Positions 1-13,500 of a stretch of 64,000 nt of DNA are shown one piece after another (the first letter of the stretch is position 1; each line of letters starts with the position of its first letter). The stretch comes from Larimichthys crocea. Its lineage: Eukaryota > Chordata > Actinopteri > Sciaenidae. Location of the stretch: the NCBI RefSeq assembly GCF_000972845.2, contig NC_040027.1:12329760-12393759 (forward strand), in the 5' to 3' direction. The translations under genes and the position numbers were made by a program. Under the pieces are notes generated by a model that was not told the DNA's origin, made no database searches, and saw only the letters and a program-made list of their open reading frames with translations.

Positions 1-59
1 CCATGGAAAATTCCAGGAAATTTACCACCATAGTGTTAAATCTATTTCATGTGTTTCAG

Positions 60-2465
60 TCTGATCTCGTGGATCAGAACCTGTTGAACTTCCTGCCCAT
101 GGGGGAGCATTCAGACGTGTACAAAGCTCTGTCCTCTCACATCATGGAAGGAGAGACGCTGACGCCTGAATATCTGAAAAGTGAGTGAGATTTGTCTTAT
201 TCTGTGATTATATTAGATTTCCTGGTATATTTAGAAGTGCTAGTTCTTTTCTTAATGCTGAGTTTTTGTTTCTTCCAGCAAAAAATCAGCTCGAGTTCTG
301 TTGCCACATGCTCCGAGGGACGATCGACCCCAAAGAGCCGCCTGTGTACGAATATGTCAAGTTCATTGGAAACTTCAAATCCCTGAATAATGGTAAGTTT
401 CACACTTCCTGCACACAATCTGTGTGAACGCAGAGTTCAACTTTTCTCGGCCTTTAAACTTTTCTGTCGCTGTGTTTTTGTCACCCAGTGCCTAACTGTA
501 CCCGTAACGGCTTCGAAGGAGTGATCCAGCGATCGCTTCACTCTGCCTTTGAAGACAGAGTGTGTCTCATAGCAACTGTGAGGCTTGCCAAACCGCAGTT
601 TATCAAGGTACGGCTCAGTTCCCCTTTTCTCCTTCTCCTATCTGGTTGACACACATTCGGTTTCATGCCTCAGCGTTTGGGGAAAAAAAAAGCATTTTTA
701 ATTAGGTCAGAACTCAACTAATGTCTGGCCCAGTCACCCCAGGCAAACACATTTTGGGCTTGAGTCATCTGTTTCCCTGGAACACATATTTACTTTATTT
801 AAAAACACTTCATCTCTTTCCCCACAAAATCTTCCTGCTAAGTGAAGGAGGAGACACTGTTGACTTTGTGGGTGAAGTAAAACAGTGCTGGACAAACCAT
901 GGCACCATAAACACCAGAAAATATGAACATTACTCGCCTGGTTGGCTGCATGTTTACCTCAATATTGGCTCACATGATTTTGAAATAAATGTAGATAATG
1001 TCTAAATATGTTCTACCCCTCGCAGGAGATGTGCACTGTAGAGGAGCCTAATGAGGAATTCACCTCCAGACATAGTTTAGAGTGGAAGTTTCTCTTCTTG
1101 GACCACAGGTACAGTCTTCATTTCAACGTGTGAATTACTGATGGATTATATCTGTCTGTCTTGATTGGTAGTTTAAGGTTTCGGGTAGTTGGTATGATAA
1201 TTATCCTCTGAATAATGGTGTGTGTGTGTGTGTGTAGTGATTTATTCACAGGACAGGAGAAGAAAGTGTGCAGTGCTCCATCAATGACTCATCCCTATAA
1301 CATTTTCTTTGTTTGTTCAGAGCTCCACCTATAATAGGTTACCTCCCTTTTGAGGTCCTGGGTACATCAGGATATGACTACTACCATGTAGATGACCTGG
1401 AGACGCTGGCCAAATGCCACGAACACTGTGAGTACATCTCTCAAGGGCTTCAGTAAAATGATCTGATCTACAACTCTCGGCCTCTTTTGGAGCTTTTAAA
1501 ATAGCGAGTGTCAGTCACCTTTCCTCCCTGTGTGTGTGTGTGTGTAGTAATGCAATACGGCAAGGGAAAGTCATGCTACTACAGATTCCTCACCAAAGGG
1601 CAGCAGTGGATTTGGCTTCAGACCCACTACTACATCACCTACCACCAGTGGAACTCCAGACCAGAGTTTATCGTCTGCACACACACTGTAGTAAGGTACA
1701 TGGAAGACTTGCCTAACAATAAATACATTCATAGATCCATCACCTCAATCACAGTGTTATATAAATGTCTTTTTATTCGCCGTCCTTGCTCTGTAGTTAC
1801 GCTGAAGTAAGAGCAGAACAGCGCAGAGAGCTCGGAATTGAAGAATCACAACCTGAGATCACAGCAGACAAGGTGAGTGATTCTGTGACGACGGGTCAAT
1901 AATCTGTGCTGACCCTTTGACCCGAGATAACACTGATGTCATCCACCTTCTCACCTCACAGCAGTCCCAGGATTCAGGCTCCGAGTCCCAGCTCAACACG
2001 TCCAGCCTGAAGGAAGCTCTGGAACGCTTCAACCACAGCCGGACACCGTCCGCCTCGTCCCGCAGCTCACGCAAATCCTCGCACACCGCCGTGTCTGACC
2101 CGGCCTGTAAGGACCACCGACAAACAGCCGCTCGTCAGCAGGGTATCTCCATGACTGATGCTTCGTTATATTAAAGTGGCCATGTTTGTATTTCCTTCTC
2201 AGCGTCACAGATGAAGCTTCAGGGTGACAGGAGTACGCCGGGACGCCAGTCTGTCTCTGCTGTGGAGATGACGTCCCAACGGAGGTCATCTATCAGCAGT
2301 CAGGTCAGCGGAGGAACAAGAACAGAGTCTTAATTCAAAATTCAAAGTACTCTGAACTGTCCTTCATACTTTTTTTTGTTGTCTGTATTCATTTAGCAGT
2401 CGATGAGCTCCCAAAATACAGGACAGAACATGGCATCATCCATGGTTTCACAACAACAACAACAG

Positions 2466-2500
<35 letters not shown>

Positions 2501-4387
2501 GCAGCAACAGCAGCAACAACAACAGCAGCAGCCTCAACAGCAACAAGTTCAGACCAGCCAGGTAAGATATTTATTTGTTCTAAAGCCTGATTCATAACTT
2601 ATCTTTGGAGCCAGACGGACAGCCTTTTGTGCACCCAAAATCTAGCTGATATCGTCAGCGTACACTCATTATTTGATTTATTCTTAAACATAATTGTAAT
2701 ATTTTCAACGGTATGCAATAGATTGATTCATTAAAAAAAGTTGTGTCTTGAGCTGCTCTGATAAATAGCGATGTTAACAATTAATTTACCAATCTGGCTT
2801 ATCAGTTAATTATTTTATACATTCCCAAATGGAAAAAATAACATACAGAATAATTACGTAGTATATTTTTATTAAAAAGGGCACAGCATATGTAAGAATC
2901 ATCAAGTACACTTCTCGCACTCTGGAATGACCTCATAGTTGTAAGCCAAATGTGATTAAAAGAATCTAAAATCAAAAGTATAATTCCTTTTTTTAGGCAT
3001 CTGACTGTTGATGGTTTTCCTCTGTACGACGGGATCACACGTGTGTCGATCACTGTTTTGTTTCATCACATGTCACAGTCTTAAAACGCAGCGTTAGACC
3101 TCACACGTGCCTCTGAATCGCTCTCTAGATTAAATTTCTTGCCTTGTGTGTTATGTCACATTTAAACCTTCTCGTATGAACCACCTCGGCACTTTCATTT
3201 CACGTCCCGCTGTGTCACACGCGTTTACTGTTCGTTCACAGTCAATGGTGCAGTTCTGCAGCCAGCTAGAAGCCATGCAGAACCTGAAAGAGCAGCTGGA
3301 GCAGAGGACGAGGATGATCGAGGCCAACATTCAGCGGCAGCAGGATGAGCTGCGTCAGATCCAGGAGGAGCTGCAGAGAGTTCAGGGACAGAGCCTGCAG
3401 GTGAGACCGAACGTACTGAACTCCCCGAACACAGGCGACAGTAGCAGCCAGGTGCTGGTAGGTGGCAGGAACATATGTGACTGTGACTTTGGAAGCAAAC
3501 AAACATGCCTCTCTTCTAAAAAAGTCCCAGTACAGATGTTTAATTGTTTCCTTGTTTACTGTTTGATGTTCTAGTTTCAAAGGGAGTCATGTTCTGTCCT
3601 GTGTGCTTCAGATGTTCTTGCAGAAAGGAGCCGCGGGACTGAATCTGAGCTCTGTTCAGATGGCCCAGGGGAACGCTGTGCAGCAAGGGGGAACACTCAG
3701 CATGCAGGGCCAGGTGGTGTCTGCAGGGCCTCTGCAGAACAGCATACAGCAACAGCACGCTGTCCAGCCCCAGTCCCAGCAACAAACACTCCTACGGGAA
3801 CAGAGCACAGCGCTCTCACAGGTCAGACATAGTGTTCATTAAACACACATCCATCGCAGCCGATCACTGACACACTTCTCATTCAGAGCTTCATTTTGTC
3901 TTTTTGTTTCAGTCTCAGCGGTCGTCTCTCACTCTGCAGCCTCAACAAAATCAACTGCCTGCGTCTCTGTACAACACAATGATGATCCCTCAGCAAAGCC
4001 CCTCTAACGTGGTCCAGATCACCACTAGCTTGGCTCAGAACACCGGACCCAACACTCCTGCTGTGGCTACATTTGCTCAGGACCGTGCAGCTCAGATTAG
4101 GTTTGCATTAAAAACTCCTCTTATTGACATGGATACGTTTTATTCTTTCGATCCAAGTGAGTTTCTTATTAAGGAGTGTGAGTTCATTGATTAATTTGAA
4201 GTGTTTATTTTCATTTTTCCTTCGCCCACAGGTTTCCTGCTGGTCCTCAGCTGCTCACCAAGCTAGTGACGGGGCAGATGGCGTGTGGGGCAGTCATGGT
4301 TCCCACAACCATGTTCATGGGCCAAGTGGTAACAGCCTTTGCTCCTCAGCAAGGCCAGACCCAAACCATCAGCATTTCCCAGCAGCC

Positions 4388-4460
<73 letters not shown>

Positions 4461-4784
4461 CAGCAGGTACAGCAGCAGTCACAGGTCACAGCCATGCAGC
4501 CCGGGCAGGCTCCACTGGCCCAGCAGCAAACACAGTTCTTACAGGTAACACTGAGGTGGAAATGTGGAAACTGGGCAGCTGTGTCTTCTTAATTTAATCT
4601 TAAAATCTCAATTTCCTTCCTACGATCGAGCTAATCAAAACTTTTCACTTAAGGCTCCTCGACTTCTGCACGGAAACCAGTCCACCCAGCTGATCCTGCA
4701 GGCAGCGTTCCCTTTGCAGCAGCAGGGTTCCTTCACTGCCACCACCCAACAGCAGCAGCAGTTACAACAACAGCAACAGCAGTT

Positions 4785-4817
<33 letters not shown>

Positions 4818-4914
4818 GCAACAGCAGCAGAAGCAGTTGCAGCAGCAGAAACAGCAGCTGGGCCCTCACAGGGCGGACAGTTTGTCCGATCGCTCTGCCT
4901 CGCAGCCACAGTAG
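60..4914 (+). CDS. clock: Circadian transcription factor CLOCK, 3' 15 coding exons (5' end outside window)
   Basis: CLOCK is the bHLH-PAS partner of BMAL1 that activates E-box genes in the nucleus. Exons by phase-consistent joining: 60-180, 279-392, 489-607, 1026-1108, 1321-1427, 1548-1695, 1797-1872, 1962-2142, 2203-2303, 2397-2561, 3242-3400, 3612-3821, 3913-4100, 4232-4544, 4654-4914 (stop TAG 4912-4914). The first exon reads [13 protein letters not shown] near the end of PAS-A; exons at 1026-1695 encode PAS-B and the PAC motif ([36 protein letters not shown]). The C-terminal half is glutamine-rich and ends [15 protein letters not shown], like other vertebrate CLOCKs. The bHLH and the start codon are upstream of base 1. 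Bases 1-59 are intron. Gene order suggests the teleost clocka copy; clockb or NPAS2 are less likely, and the paralogue letter is inference. Confidence 0.96.
2451..2531 (+). repeat. Clock polyglutamine tract 1 (27 uninterrupted Q)
   Basis: In-frame CAA/CAG run of 27 codons in the clock exon at 2397-2561, followed by one proline and four more Q. CAA and CAG are intermixed (blocks of 4, 4, 3, 3, 2, 2, 1, 2, 3, 3), so the repeat is imperfect at DNA level though pure at protein level. Confidence 0.95.
3242..3400 (+). other. clock: Clock coiled-coil exon, equivalent of mammalian exon 19
   Basis: This 159-nt exon encodes 53 residues ([20 protein letters not shown] onward, then [19 protein letters not shown]) with heptad-like leucine/isoleucine spacing. 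It corresponds to the 51-residue segment deleted in the mouse Clock-delta19 mutant, which is known to form a coiled coil and bind CIPC. The exon is a multiple of three, so skipping it would keep frame, as in mouse. Confidence 0.85.
4389..4457 (+). repeat. Clock polyglutamine tract 2 (about 23 Q)
   Basis: In-frame run of 23 CAA/CAG codons after a proline codon (CCG 4386-4388) in the clock exon 4232-4544; it ends at GAG 4458-4460. Its last nine or ten codons are pure CAG, the most slippage-prone stretch in the gene. Confidence 0.92.
4747..4860 (+). repeat. Clock glutamine-rich tract 3 (Q with L, H, K)
   Basis: Q-rich stretch in the last clock exon, broken by Leu, His and Lys codons. It lies about 18 codons before the stop. 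The antisense frames here give long poly-A, poly-V and poly-L open frames that are artefacts of the triplet repeat. Confidence 0.9.
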
Positions 4915-7900
4915 CCGGCCGAAGCCGATCGGAAAGCGGAGCGAGCCAAACCCCACGAGGCATGGGCGTCTTTGTGAAGGGGAGTACATCACTGAGACCA
5001 TGCCTCAGAGGCTGAGAGGTGATTGGACGGGCAGCCTGCGGCTTCCCTCCCTCTCACAAGGATCTTTTTTCTGTTTGCACTTAACTCCTGAGCACAGAGT
5101 GCTGTAGAGAACCCGCGACCGGGCCCGCTGTGGCTCTGGCAGTCGGCTTTGGCTGTGGGTCAAAGCCTTTTTTCTCCAAGAAAACAGGGAGCCACAATCC
5201 CTGTGATGGACTCCCTCCTCCGCCCCCCTGCCTCACACCCTTCTCTCTGTGTGTTTAGTGTGTGTGTGTGTGTGTGTACGTGCGTGTGTGTGTGTGTGTG
5301 TGTGCGTGCTGTAGTCACCCTCACAGGATTATTTTACGCAGAGCTCTCCAGTTAATGCAGCGAAGCTTCTGCCGAGCTCCGAGGACGTCCTGCAGAACAG
5401 TTTGTTTCGGATGTTTTCTCCTGTTCTTGTTTTTCGTGTAAAAATAACGATGGGTCAGAAAATATTTTTAAGAATGTGGTGTAGATTGAAACTTTTACTG
5501 TACAGAAACATCACGTGTAATATATTCTGTAAATACAATGAAAAAGAAAGAACTAATATTTTATATGATGCATGACATGAAATGCGTAGTCTGTTATTCG
5601 CAGCTTTGAATATGCTTTTTTTCTAGTACTCTACGAAGAAAAGATCTTAAAGAATCGCTCAGCGGCTGATATTTTCACAGACTTCCTTTCTCTTACGGGA
5701 CGTGTGTTTGTGTGTCTGCATAGCAGACGAAGCTGATGCTGCTTGTCGTGTCACAGTTTGTTTAATCCTTGACCCACATTTTCACAGAATTTCATAAAAT
5801 TCTCAAAATGATAGAGAAGTATTTTTAAGCTTTTTAAAGACACCACACTCAACTCGAGCTAAATGTCATGAAGACTTACCGAGGTTAAGCTAAATGTATG
5901 CAACGATAAGATTTGCCAAGATAATCCTTTGTTTTGTTTTTTAGCACTTCTGCCTTTAATCAACATATAAATATTTATCCCTTGGAATATATTGAAAGTT
6001 TATAGATCAGTCATGTTAAGCTGTGGATAACTGTCTCAGAGTCGAGCTGGAGATGGTTGGTAACTTTTTGCTGTTTGCTAAATCGGTGCTAAGCGCAGTG
6101 AGAGTGAATCGGAAAAACCAAAACAACGAGCTGAAAGATGCTAAAAAGGCTCCAGAGTTAAGTAGTCACGTGTCAGTACTGTCAGCTTTTTAAAAAGTCT
6201 GATGCCTACAAGGATGCAGGAAAATGTTGGGACCATTCTGTCACCGCTGTCAAACTCACGGTGACATTGAGGAGATTACAATCACGCCCCCCCTCCTTAC
6301 CCACCCACCCACCCCCGCCTACACACACTCTGGTTTAGCAGGCTCGCCTGGCAGCTCCCTCACCATCTGATCTAATTCACCATCAGATGGTGTCAGGCGG
6401 ACAGCTCAGCCTATTCTTCATCTGTGTGAAGTGACGGCCCGAGCTCGACACACACATGGCCGCTGTCGTCTGGTGAAATACATACGTTAGACGTATTTGA
6501 CCTACAGCGTGCATCTGGTCATGTTTGAATAAACACACCCACGTCGAATTCTTATCTTTTTTTTTTACAAAGAGAAAACTCGTCACAGATACGTCTTATT
6601 TATCAGCCGAGTAACTTTTCTAACATGTTAAAGTGTCTAAAGCTGCTTCTACTGTGATAAAGTCCAGCTCGGTTTCTGCTTGATCAGCTCCAAAGTGATC
6701 ACTGCCTGTGTCAGACATTTAGTCAGTGTAACTGTCACTTTGTTATGATTGCCCAAAGTGTGTGTGTGTGTGTGTCTGTATACATTTTTAATCACACGTT
6801 TCACATTCGGCTTGCATCATATTTATGTAACTGGCCTTTTTTTTTTTTTTTTTTAAGTGGTTGCCTTTGTCGGCTAAAGTTGTCACTTAACTAACTGGTT
6901 ATTTTATGAATCAGGCCCACGTGGAGCTGTTCACGCTTTATCCAGACAGTGTTACATCCTGTTGCAGTGTGACCACTTCATTCATCCATTCAAATCGCAG
7001 TAAAGACCCCCCTCCAGGGGTATTAATATTAGAAACTCTCCTTCCTAATTTCTCACCTCAAACCTGATTTTCAGCTTAAAATGTTCATGGAACAATCATG
7101 TTTATACTGAATCACACTAAAGTCTGAGATAATGTTCAGTTTATCTTTTCTTAAACCTTCTAGAAACTACAAATTCCTGTGATTGAGACATGATTGATGT
7201 CTTCTGAGTAACTGAGAAACTTTATGATCCATGACACGATCACGAGGCACTTTGATGAACTGTAGTTTGAAGTAAATCCTACAAAAAAACAATGAAATCA
7301 AATAGAGATCTGGGTCATGAAAACATTAAACATCCTCCTCTACTCTCCCCAAAATGTCCCTTCAGCAAAAACTATAAAAAAATACACAATCTCCTCTAAT
7401 AATTTACACACAGTCCCTAACACCTGCCTTGTTTCTGTGCTCTTTGTTTTTTTTAAATCAGTTGTGGTGCTTCGACACATATCAACATATAAGTAAGACA
7501 TTTCTCTGCTAAACACTTCCAGACCTGCAGAGCGGACCCCGGGTCCTGTGATTACACACGAACAGCATCTGGAGTGTGAAATTTATACGTGGTGCAATAT
7601 ACCTACAAGAATGTAATTAAATATCATTAACACAAGTATTTTGCATGAGAGGAGAGACTTTGCACAATGTACGATAGGACATGCAGTAAATAAGAGAACT
7701 TAAGTATTTTTCTATATTACCGGAATAGACCTCATTAAGCTGCCACATGTACATCAGATGTGAAAATCTGAAAATCGAGGAACGTGAAGGATCTAAACGA
7801 ACTGTGACATACAAACAAAGACTGTTGAACTCGTTTCCCTCAGAAGAAGCTGGTTATTTGTGAGTTTATGCAAAGACTTTGTATCGAATTTTAAGGGTTG

Positions 7901-8466
7901 TTTTTGAATCTTTAACCTGTCGGTCAAATTAATTTTCCTTCATGCTGGAAATTGTTGGAATTGACAAAAAAAAAGGTTCTTTAAAAAAAGACGACGCTTA
8001 GTTATTAGTCGGTCGTTTGCCAAGTCACAAACACAAACAAGGGGGGAAATGTTTTGTTATCCAAAGAGAGGGGGGAAAAAAACGAAGAAGACGAGGACCC
8101 TTAACGAAAGGACACAGTGCATTGTGTTAAATGTTGTGTAGTTCTGATGTACACACTAGAAACTCTGAATGTCTATCAGTGTTCTCTCTCTCTCTGTTTT
8201 TCAGTTCATGTTTGTGTGCCGTTATCGTTTGGCTCATGAAATTTACTGCCGCAGTGCACTCGATGGCAAAAACCCCACCCCTCCACCTGCACCACCACCA
8301 CACCTGTTGTTGTTATTAAAGGGTTAATCCGCACTGAATCCCACAGATCGTGGCCACGTCTTGAACCGGTGAGGTCGGAGCAGGTGTGTGTTTAAAGGTC
8401 ACTGTGTGTGAGACGCTTCATCCCAGACAGGATCGTTTGAAATGTTTGGCACCACCTTCCAATAAA
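4915..8466 (+). other. clock: Inferred clock 3' UTR with candidate poly(A) signals
   Basis: No coding pattern is seen downstream of the clock stop. AATAAA occurs at 6528-6533 and 8461-8466; vertebrate CLOCK messages usually have long 3' UTRs, so either may be used. The stretch holds a (TG)n microsatellite at 5249-5308, a second at 6758-6775, a C-rich run near 6284-6316 and a T-run at 6838-6855. The 8461 signal appears to lie at the edge of a repeat (see 8483-8915). The true 3' end needs transcript data. Confidence 0.5.
5249..5308. repeat. (TG)n microsatellite in clock 3' UTR
   Basis: Two adjoining TG runs, separated by a short ACGTGCG interruption, about 60 bp in all, about 340 bp after the clock stop. 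Confidence 0.9.
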
Positions 8467-8482
8467 GCTTCATTGATAAATT

Positions 8483-8915
8483 GGAATTAAGGGCTTTATT
8501 AATGCTTTATAAGACATGAAGAAGTGAAAACTTCCTTTATACTGCCTTATAGCTGCAGACTTCATATTTTTACCTTTTTATAAAGGACTAATTAACATGT
8601 TGTTGCATCGTTACCGTACATTCTCTGGAATTTTGAACAACCTGGCACTCATCTGTCCTACAACTAATTACTTTAATTGGACACTTGGACATTGATTAGT
8701 CTGTTAAATACCAAAGAGTGCCCCAGAGCTCGAGCTCATCTCGTCTTATCTAAAATGAATTTACAGGAATATAAAGAGACGACTCATTGTAGAAGCTGGA
8801 ATCGGTAAACTTTGACTGTCACCTGATCAAATGTTTAGTTAAATTACCTTTTTTTTAAATGAAGCATTATTAAATCATACATTAAGTATTAATAAAGCCT
8901 TTAATTACAACTTAT
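8483..8915. mobile_element. Palindromic MITE-like element
   Basis: The left part (about 8485-8515) contains ATTAAGGGCTTTATTAAT, and the right part (about 8880-8912) contains the reverse complement of ATTAAAGGCTTTATTAAT. The two arms are about 400 bp apart and A/T-rich, the structure of a non-autonomous DNA element or fold-back repeat. Exact ends and target duplication are not clear; the flanking GGCACCACCTTCC at about 8448 may belong to it. Confidence 0.55.
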
Positions 8916-9352
8916 AACTCCTTATTAATTAGTTTATTAACACATTGAGCTTATTTTCTTATGATGGATGGATGATTCATTCTGGACTCTTTATAGACAC
9001 TGCTGCCACCTGCTGTTCATTTGTTTGACCAGAAATAAAAATCAAACATTAAATTATCAGATGTGAAGTAGGTCGCACTCTCAATAAACAATCCCATAAT
9101 GCATTGTAATTCATGTTTGAAGCACTTTGCACAGGTGTGTGTGTGTGTGTGTGTCTGCTGCCTTGCATTTATTTCCTGAGTCAAACATTCAGAAATTAAA
9201 ACATTTAAACCATTTAAAAAGGCAAATGTAATCGCTCGTTTGCTTCCCCTTCAATTTGAAAATAAAAAAACAAACTGTAATGAAACGTCTCCGGTTTGTT
9301 TCTGTCCAATCAAATGACTTCGATTTAGAAATCAAGACGACACGTGAAACAT

Positions 9353-10579
9353 TTTTATTGAGCATTTTGAAGATTTATAGGCATTTTTTTTCAACCGACC
9401 TGTATCACAAACAGAAGTATTTCACAGCCTGTCAAATATTGACAACGCAGCTTTAGCCCGTTCACTTAAAAAAATATCTCCGGTCCTTGTTTACAGAGAC
9501 CCTCCCCTCTTTTTTTCTGCTTCTACAGTACATGTTGTTTTAAAAAGGAAAGAAAAGGAAGCTAAATAAATAGATACCGCTTTAAATAAAAAAAAAAAGG
9601 GTGAAACGAAGGCTTGAATCACGTCGCCGCCTTCAGGTGTCACTGTAGCTACAACACAGCCGCTTATGGCAAAAAGGAGTGACTTAAAAACTGTATACGT
9701 GGTGGTGACTCATCCACTCTGTACCCTATGAAGTCCTTGATCGGTTTCGTGATCCGGGGCGGTCACATTGGAGGCAGCAGAAACGGCTTTGAATACTGAA
9801 CATGTGTGGGAGAATCTGTGGCGGTGATCACTGGCCTTCCTTTAACTTGATCTACGTTTCATTCACCTGAAACTCCCGATACGTGGTGAGTGTTTTTTTT
9901 AGAAGAGTTGCACATAAGCTGTTTTAACGCCGTGCTGTAGCTCTCTGGGTTCTGTACCCGCACAGACGATGCGACACCAGGAGCGCAGAGGTATTCTAGT
10001 GGCTCAGGTCCGTCTCCTGTGTGAAACAGAGGATTAACTAAAGGGAAATATTTCCTCAAATAAAATCTCAACTTAAGTTTCATAATTATGTGCTGTTGGT
10101 TCCGTTTTCAGTGTTTTTCCCCTCACAGTGGGAAGTTAAAAATCGTAGCATCACCGGTAAGAGAGAAACTGGCAGCTTGGTCTACGTTTAACACTTACAC
10201 ACCCGGGCTCATGTCGAATAAACGCTAATTAAACATGCAACATTTAAAAAGAAAAGGCAAAAAAAGTTTGAAATGTGCTCAGCGTGAAAGAGACGGCTGA
10301 GGGGGAGGAAGTGCTGCATGACGTCGGGCTCTGTCTCTGAGCCGCAGAACGTTTCGGACGAGCTGGAGGGCAGCGATCAGTAACAATCGGTCCACACACA
10401 CGCAGTCAGAGGAACAGAGGCCACCTCGGAGACGAGCGCAGGACTTTAAGCTTCCCCCCCGTTTAGCCCATCACACTTTTCTGTCGAACACATACAGAGT
10501 CAAAACTAAATTCTCTCTACGGCAACTTAACCAAATTTTACACGTATGTACAGAGTAAACCTGAAAGTCTCTCGTCCAA
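9353..10579 (-). other. tmem165: Inferred tmem165 3' UTR
   Basis: Non-coding DNA downstream of the tmem165 stop on the minus strand. The first good poly(A) signal read on that strand is the complement of TTTATT at 9353-9358, giving a UTR of about 1.2 kb. The clock and tmem165 3' ends are therefore convergent, roughly 0.9 kb apart if the distal clock signal is used. Between them (8946-9352) I see a (GT)n run at 9135-9153 and nothing else. Confidence 0.45.
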
Positions 10580-13500
10580 TTAAAATCCAGCTTCGGGCTT
10601 GATGAACAGGGCGGAGAAAGCGAACGCCAGGAAAACGATCCCTCCAATGATTGTAACTATGGAAACAAAACAAGGAAGAGGTTTTTAATTACAGGGTAAG
10701 ATGATGAGACAAACAAACAGTGTGGTGATTCATAGAACTCGTTTGTTTTCTTAATTCTCGTCCAGAAAACGTGCACAGACATAACCGAGTTATGCAAACG
10801 TTAACGGGTGGATAATAATTCAAAGTGTCGCCTGTGTATCATCAACAAGGCTCACCTGGTAGAGTGTACGCCTCGTCTACAAAAGGCTCAGTCCTGGGTT
10901 TAATCCCACCCTGTGGCCCTTTGCTGTGTCACCACCTCTCTCCTTCCTCACTTTCCTGTCGCTATCAAATAACGCTCAAAAAGCCCAAATCAATACCCGC
11001 GAACTAAGATGTTCTGCTCCGGACTGAATGATTTGGTAGAAACATCCAGATTTGAGGCACCGAGGTCAGACACGAAGCGACTCTAACTCTAACTAACTCA
11101 CCCTTTTTGTTTAACACTAGAAGAAACTAAACACTGAAGACCAACTCTGTGTTACTGCTCACTAATTTACTGTAAAGTAACCTTTATAGTACGTTTTAAG
11201 GATCGGAATCGTGAAAATAGATCGAACAAATCTGATATGAATGTCTATATTCTCACCTGTCCTGACGGATATTTTCTGGGCGATCATTCTCCCTCCTATC
11301 ACAGCCAGTCCTGTACACAAACAGTGTCCAAGCGTACCGCCCACTGCAACTCCAAACGGATCCTGGGAATTCAAAATTACACGTTAGCGCTCCTGAATAT
11401 TTCATCAACACAGCAGTGAGGGTTATTTTTACTGTTTATGGTCTCAACAAGGACAAACAAAGGATTTGTTCTGCGCTTGGGGCCACCCAAGCTGAACATT
11501 CAGAAGAGAGGAAATGTAACCAACCTCCCGAGCAGCTAGAATAATAGTGGTCAGCTGTGAGCGGTCCCCCCACTCTGCCAGGAAGGTGAGGGTGAGCGCT
11601 TGGATGAAGATGGGCGAGATGAAGCTGTGCCACTTTCCCTGAGGGACGGTAGTTCCAGCCTCCACATCTGGAGTCCCGTTAGCCAGCTTGGCCCGCTGGA
11701 GCTGCACAAACAAAAGAGCATGAGGCGATTTTACTAACAACCCTGGAAGCAATGTTTTATTTGCATATTGAAATGTGGAAGTATTTTTATAACTGTATCA
11801 TGTTTCACTCTCCAACAGACAGACTGTGTGTTACTGGTCATTTACTTTACAGTGAAAGGTGTGGCCGAGCGTAACAGGTAGAAATAGAGAGAGTGACAGA
11901 GGATCAGCTGATCTGGATCACTTTAATCCACAACAGCTATAAAAAAAAAAACTCAACTACAATAATAGTAAAAATTAGTTAAAGCATTATTTTTGGATCT
12001 TCCTCTGAGAAGCAGCAACACTGTGGCGGTTTGTCTTAAGATAAAGTAACGTGAATCATTTCTGAGTCAGAGAAACTGTGATAAACAGTGTCCATGCTTC
12101 TGATATGAATTATGTATTTAGTTAGTTGTAATGAATTTTTATCACCCTGGAGAAAACATGATCACATAACGCAGATGCTGGCTTCCTAACAGTGGCTACA
12201 AGTTGTTAATAAAACTTAATTTTTAAGATTTTATTGCTACTCATGAAGCCCTGAGAGGCCTTGCCACAAGTTATCTAGCAGATAACTTAACGCTCTGCGT
12301 CCCTTCTCGGTGCTTTAGATCCTTAGATGTGTCTTTCTGGGTCGTTCCTCTGTCAGATATTTACACAAAGGTGACAGATCCTTTGCAGTCAGAGCTGAGA
12401 GACTGTGAACTAAGCTGCAAATGCTGTCTCTAGTTGATTCAACTATCTTTGTAGAGTTCACTCTTATTGTGGTTTGTTTTATTGTAAAGCACTGTAACTG
12501 TGTTTTTGAAAAGGTGATATACAAATAAAAGTTTATTACTTTTATTATAATTATAACATTCTACATGATCTATCAGGATTAAGACTGTAGAAGTCGGCTT
12601 ACCTCTTCGTCCTTCTTCTTAATCTCCGCCTGCACCTCCTCCAGCTCCTCCTGGCCTTCGTCCGGACTCATCCTCAGCCCTTCTCTCAGCATGCGAACGC
12701 CGAAGATGGCGAACAGAGCGGTGGACACGTAGTACGTGTAAATCCTGGGGATGATGGTGGTGGCGTAGCCAAACAGCACTGTGGTGGTGGGGTGGGGGGA
12801 TATATGACAAATATTATTACTCAGGGGGAGATGGAGGATTAACTCTGTGCATAACCAAACAAGCCACCTGTACTAACCAGAAAGACAGGTCATGAGTCCC
12901 AGGGCCAGCATAGCACCTGCCAGCACGGTGAGGCGGTTGTAGCGCATGGCCATGATGGCGGCGATGAAGAACGTCTTGTCCCCCAGCTCAGACACGATGA
13001 TGACAGAGATGGAGGCCACGAAGGCGTGAATGAAGCCCAGGTTTCCTTTGCTGGAGTCATCTTCAGAGATGACCGGGCCTAACGGATGAGGACTGGAGGC
13101 TTTCTGCAGAGACAAAGAAACACAAGACGAGTCAGCAAGACAAGCTGTGACTCTTATTCATCTGTTTACAGCCTGATTTAACTGTACACAGTCCTTTATC
13201 CCCATTTGTAGAAAACATTTTTATTTCTATGATCACTTTATATTTTTTTTATATAGTTTTTGTACAGATGTTTAGCTCCTTAACACAGTTGTATATTTAT
13301 TTTCTATGCAGATGTTTAACTCCTCTGCACTAGGGATGTAACGACGCATCGCGACACGATTAAAAATCGCGGTACAAACACGTGACGACTCGCACCGGTC
13401 GACTCGCACCGAAAAAATGAATCGCGATTTTTCGCGAATGCGAGAGAAGTAGGATATGTCTTTTTTTTTTAAATTAGAAATAGGTTTCTATCTTATAAAA

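Noticed and set aside
721..1005. 94-codon ORF in a clock intron
   Set aside because: It lies between two phase-compatible clock exons (607 and 1026) and lacks any recognisable domain; including it would break the PAS region.
2389..2595. Antisense ORFs rich in Ala and Val opposite the clock polyQ tract (similarly at 4733-5001)
   Set aside because: They are mirror translations of CAA/CAG repeats and have no independent coding support.
10845..10992. Possible tRNA gene
   Set aside because: Only Pol III A- and B-box-like motifs are present and no cloverleaf forms. The tail matches a SINE also seen at 61358.
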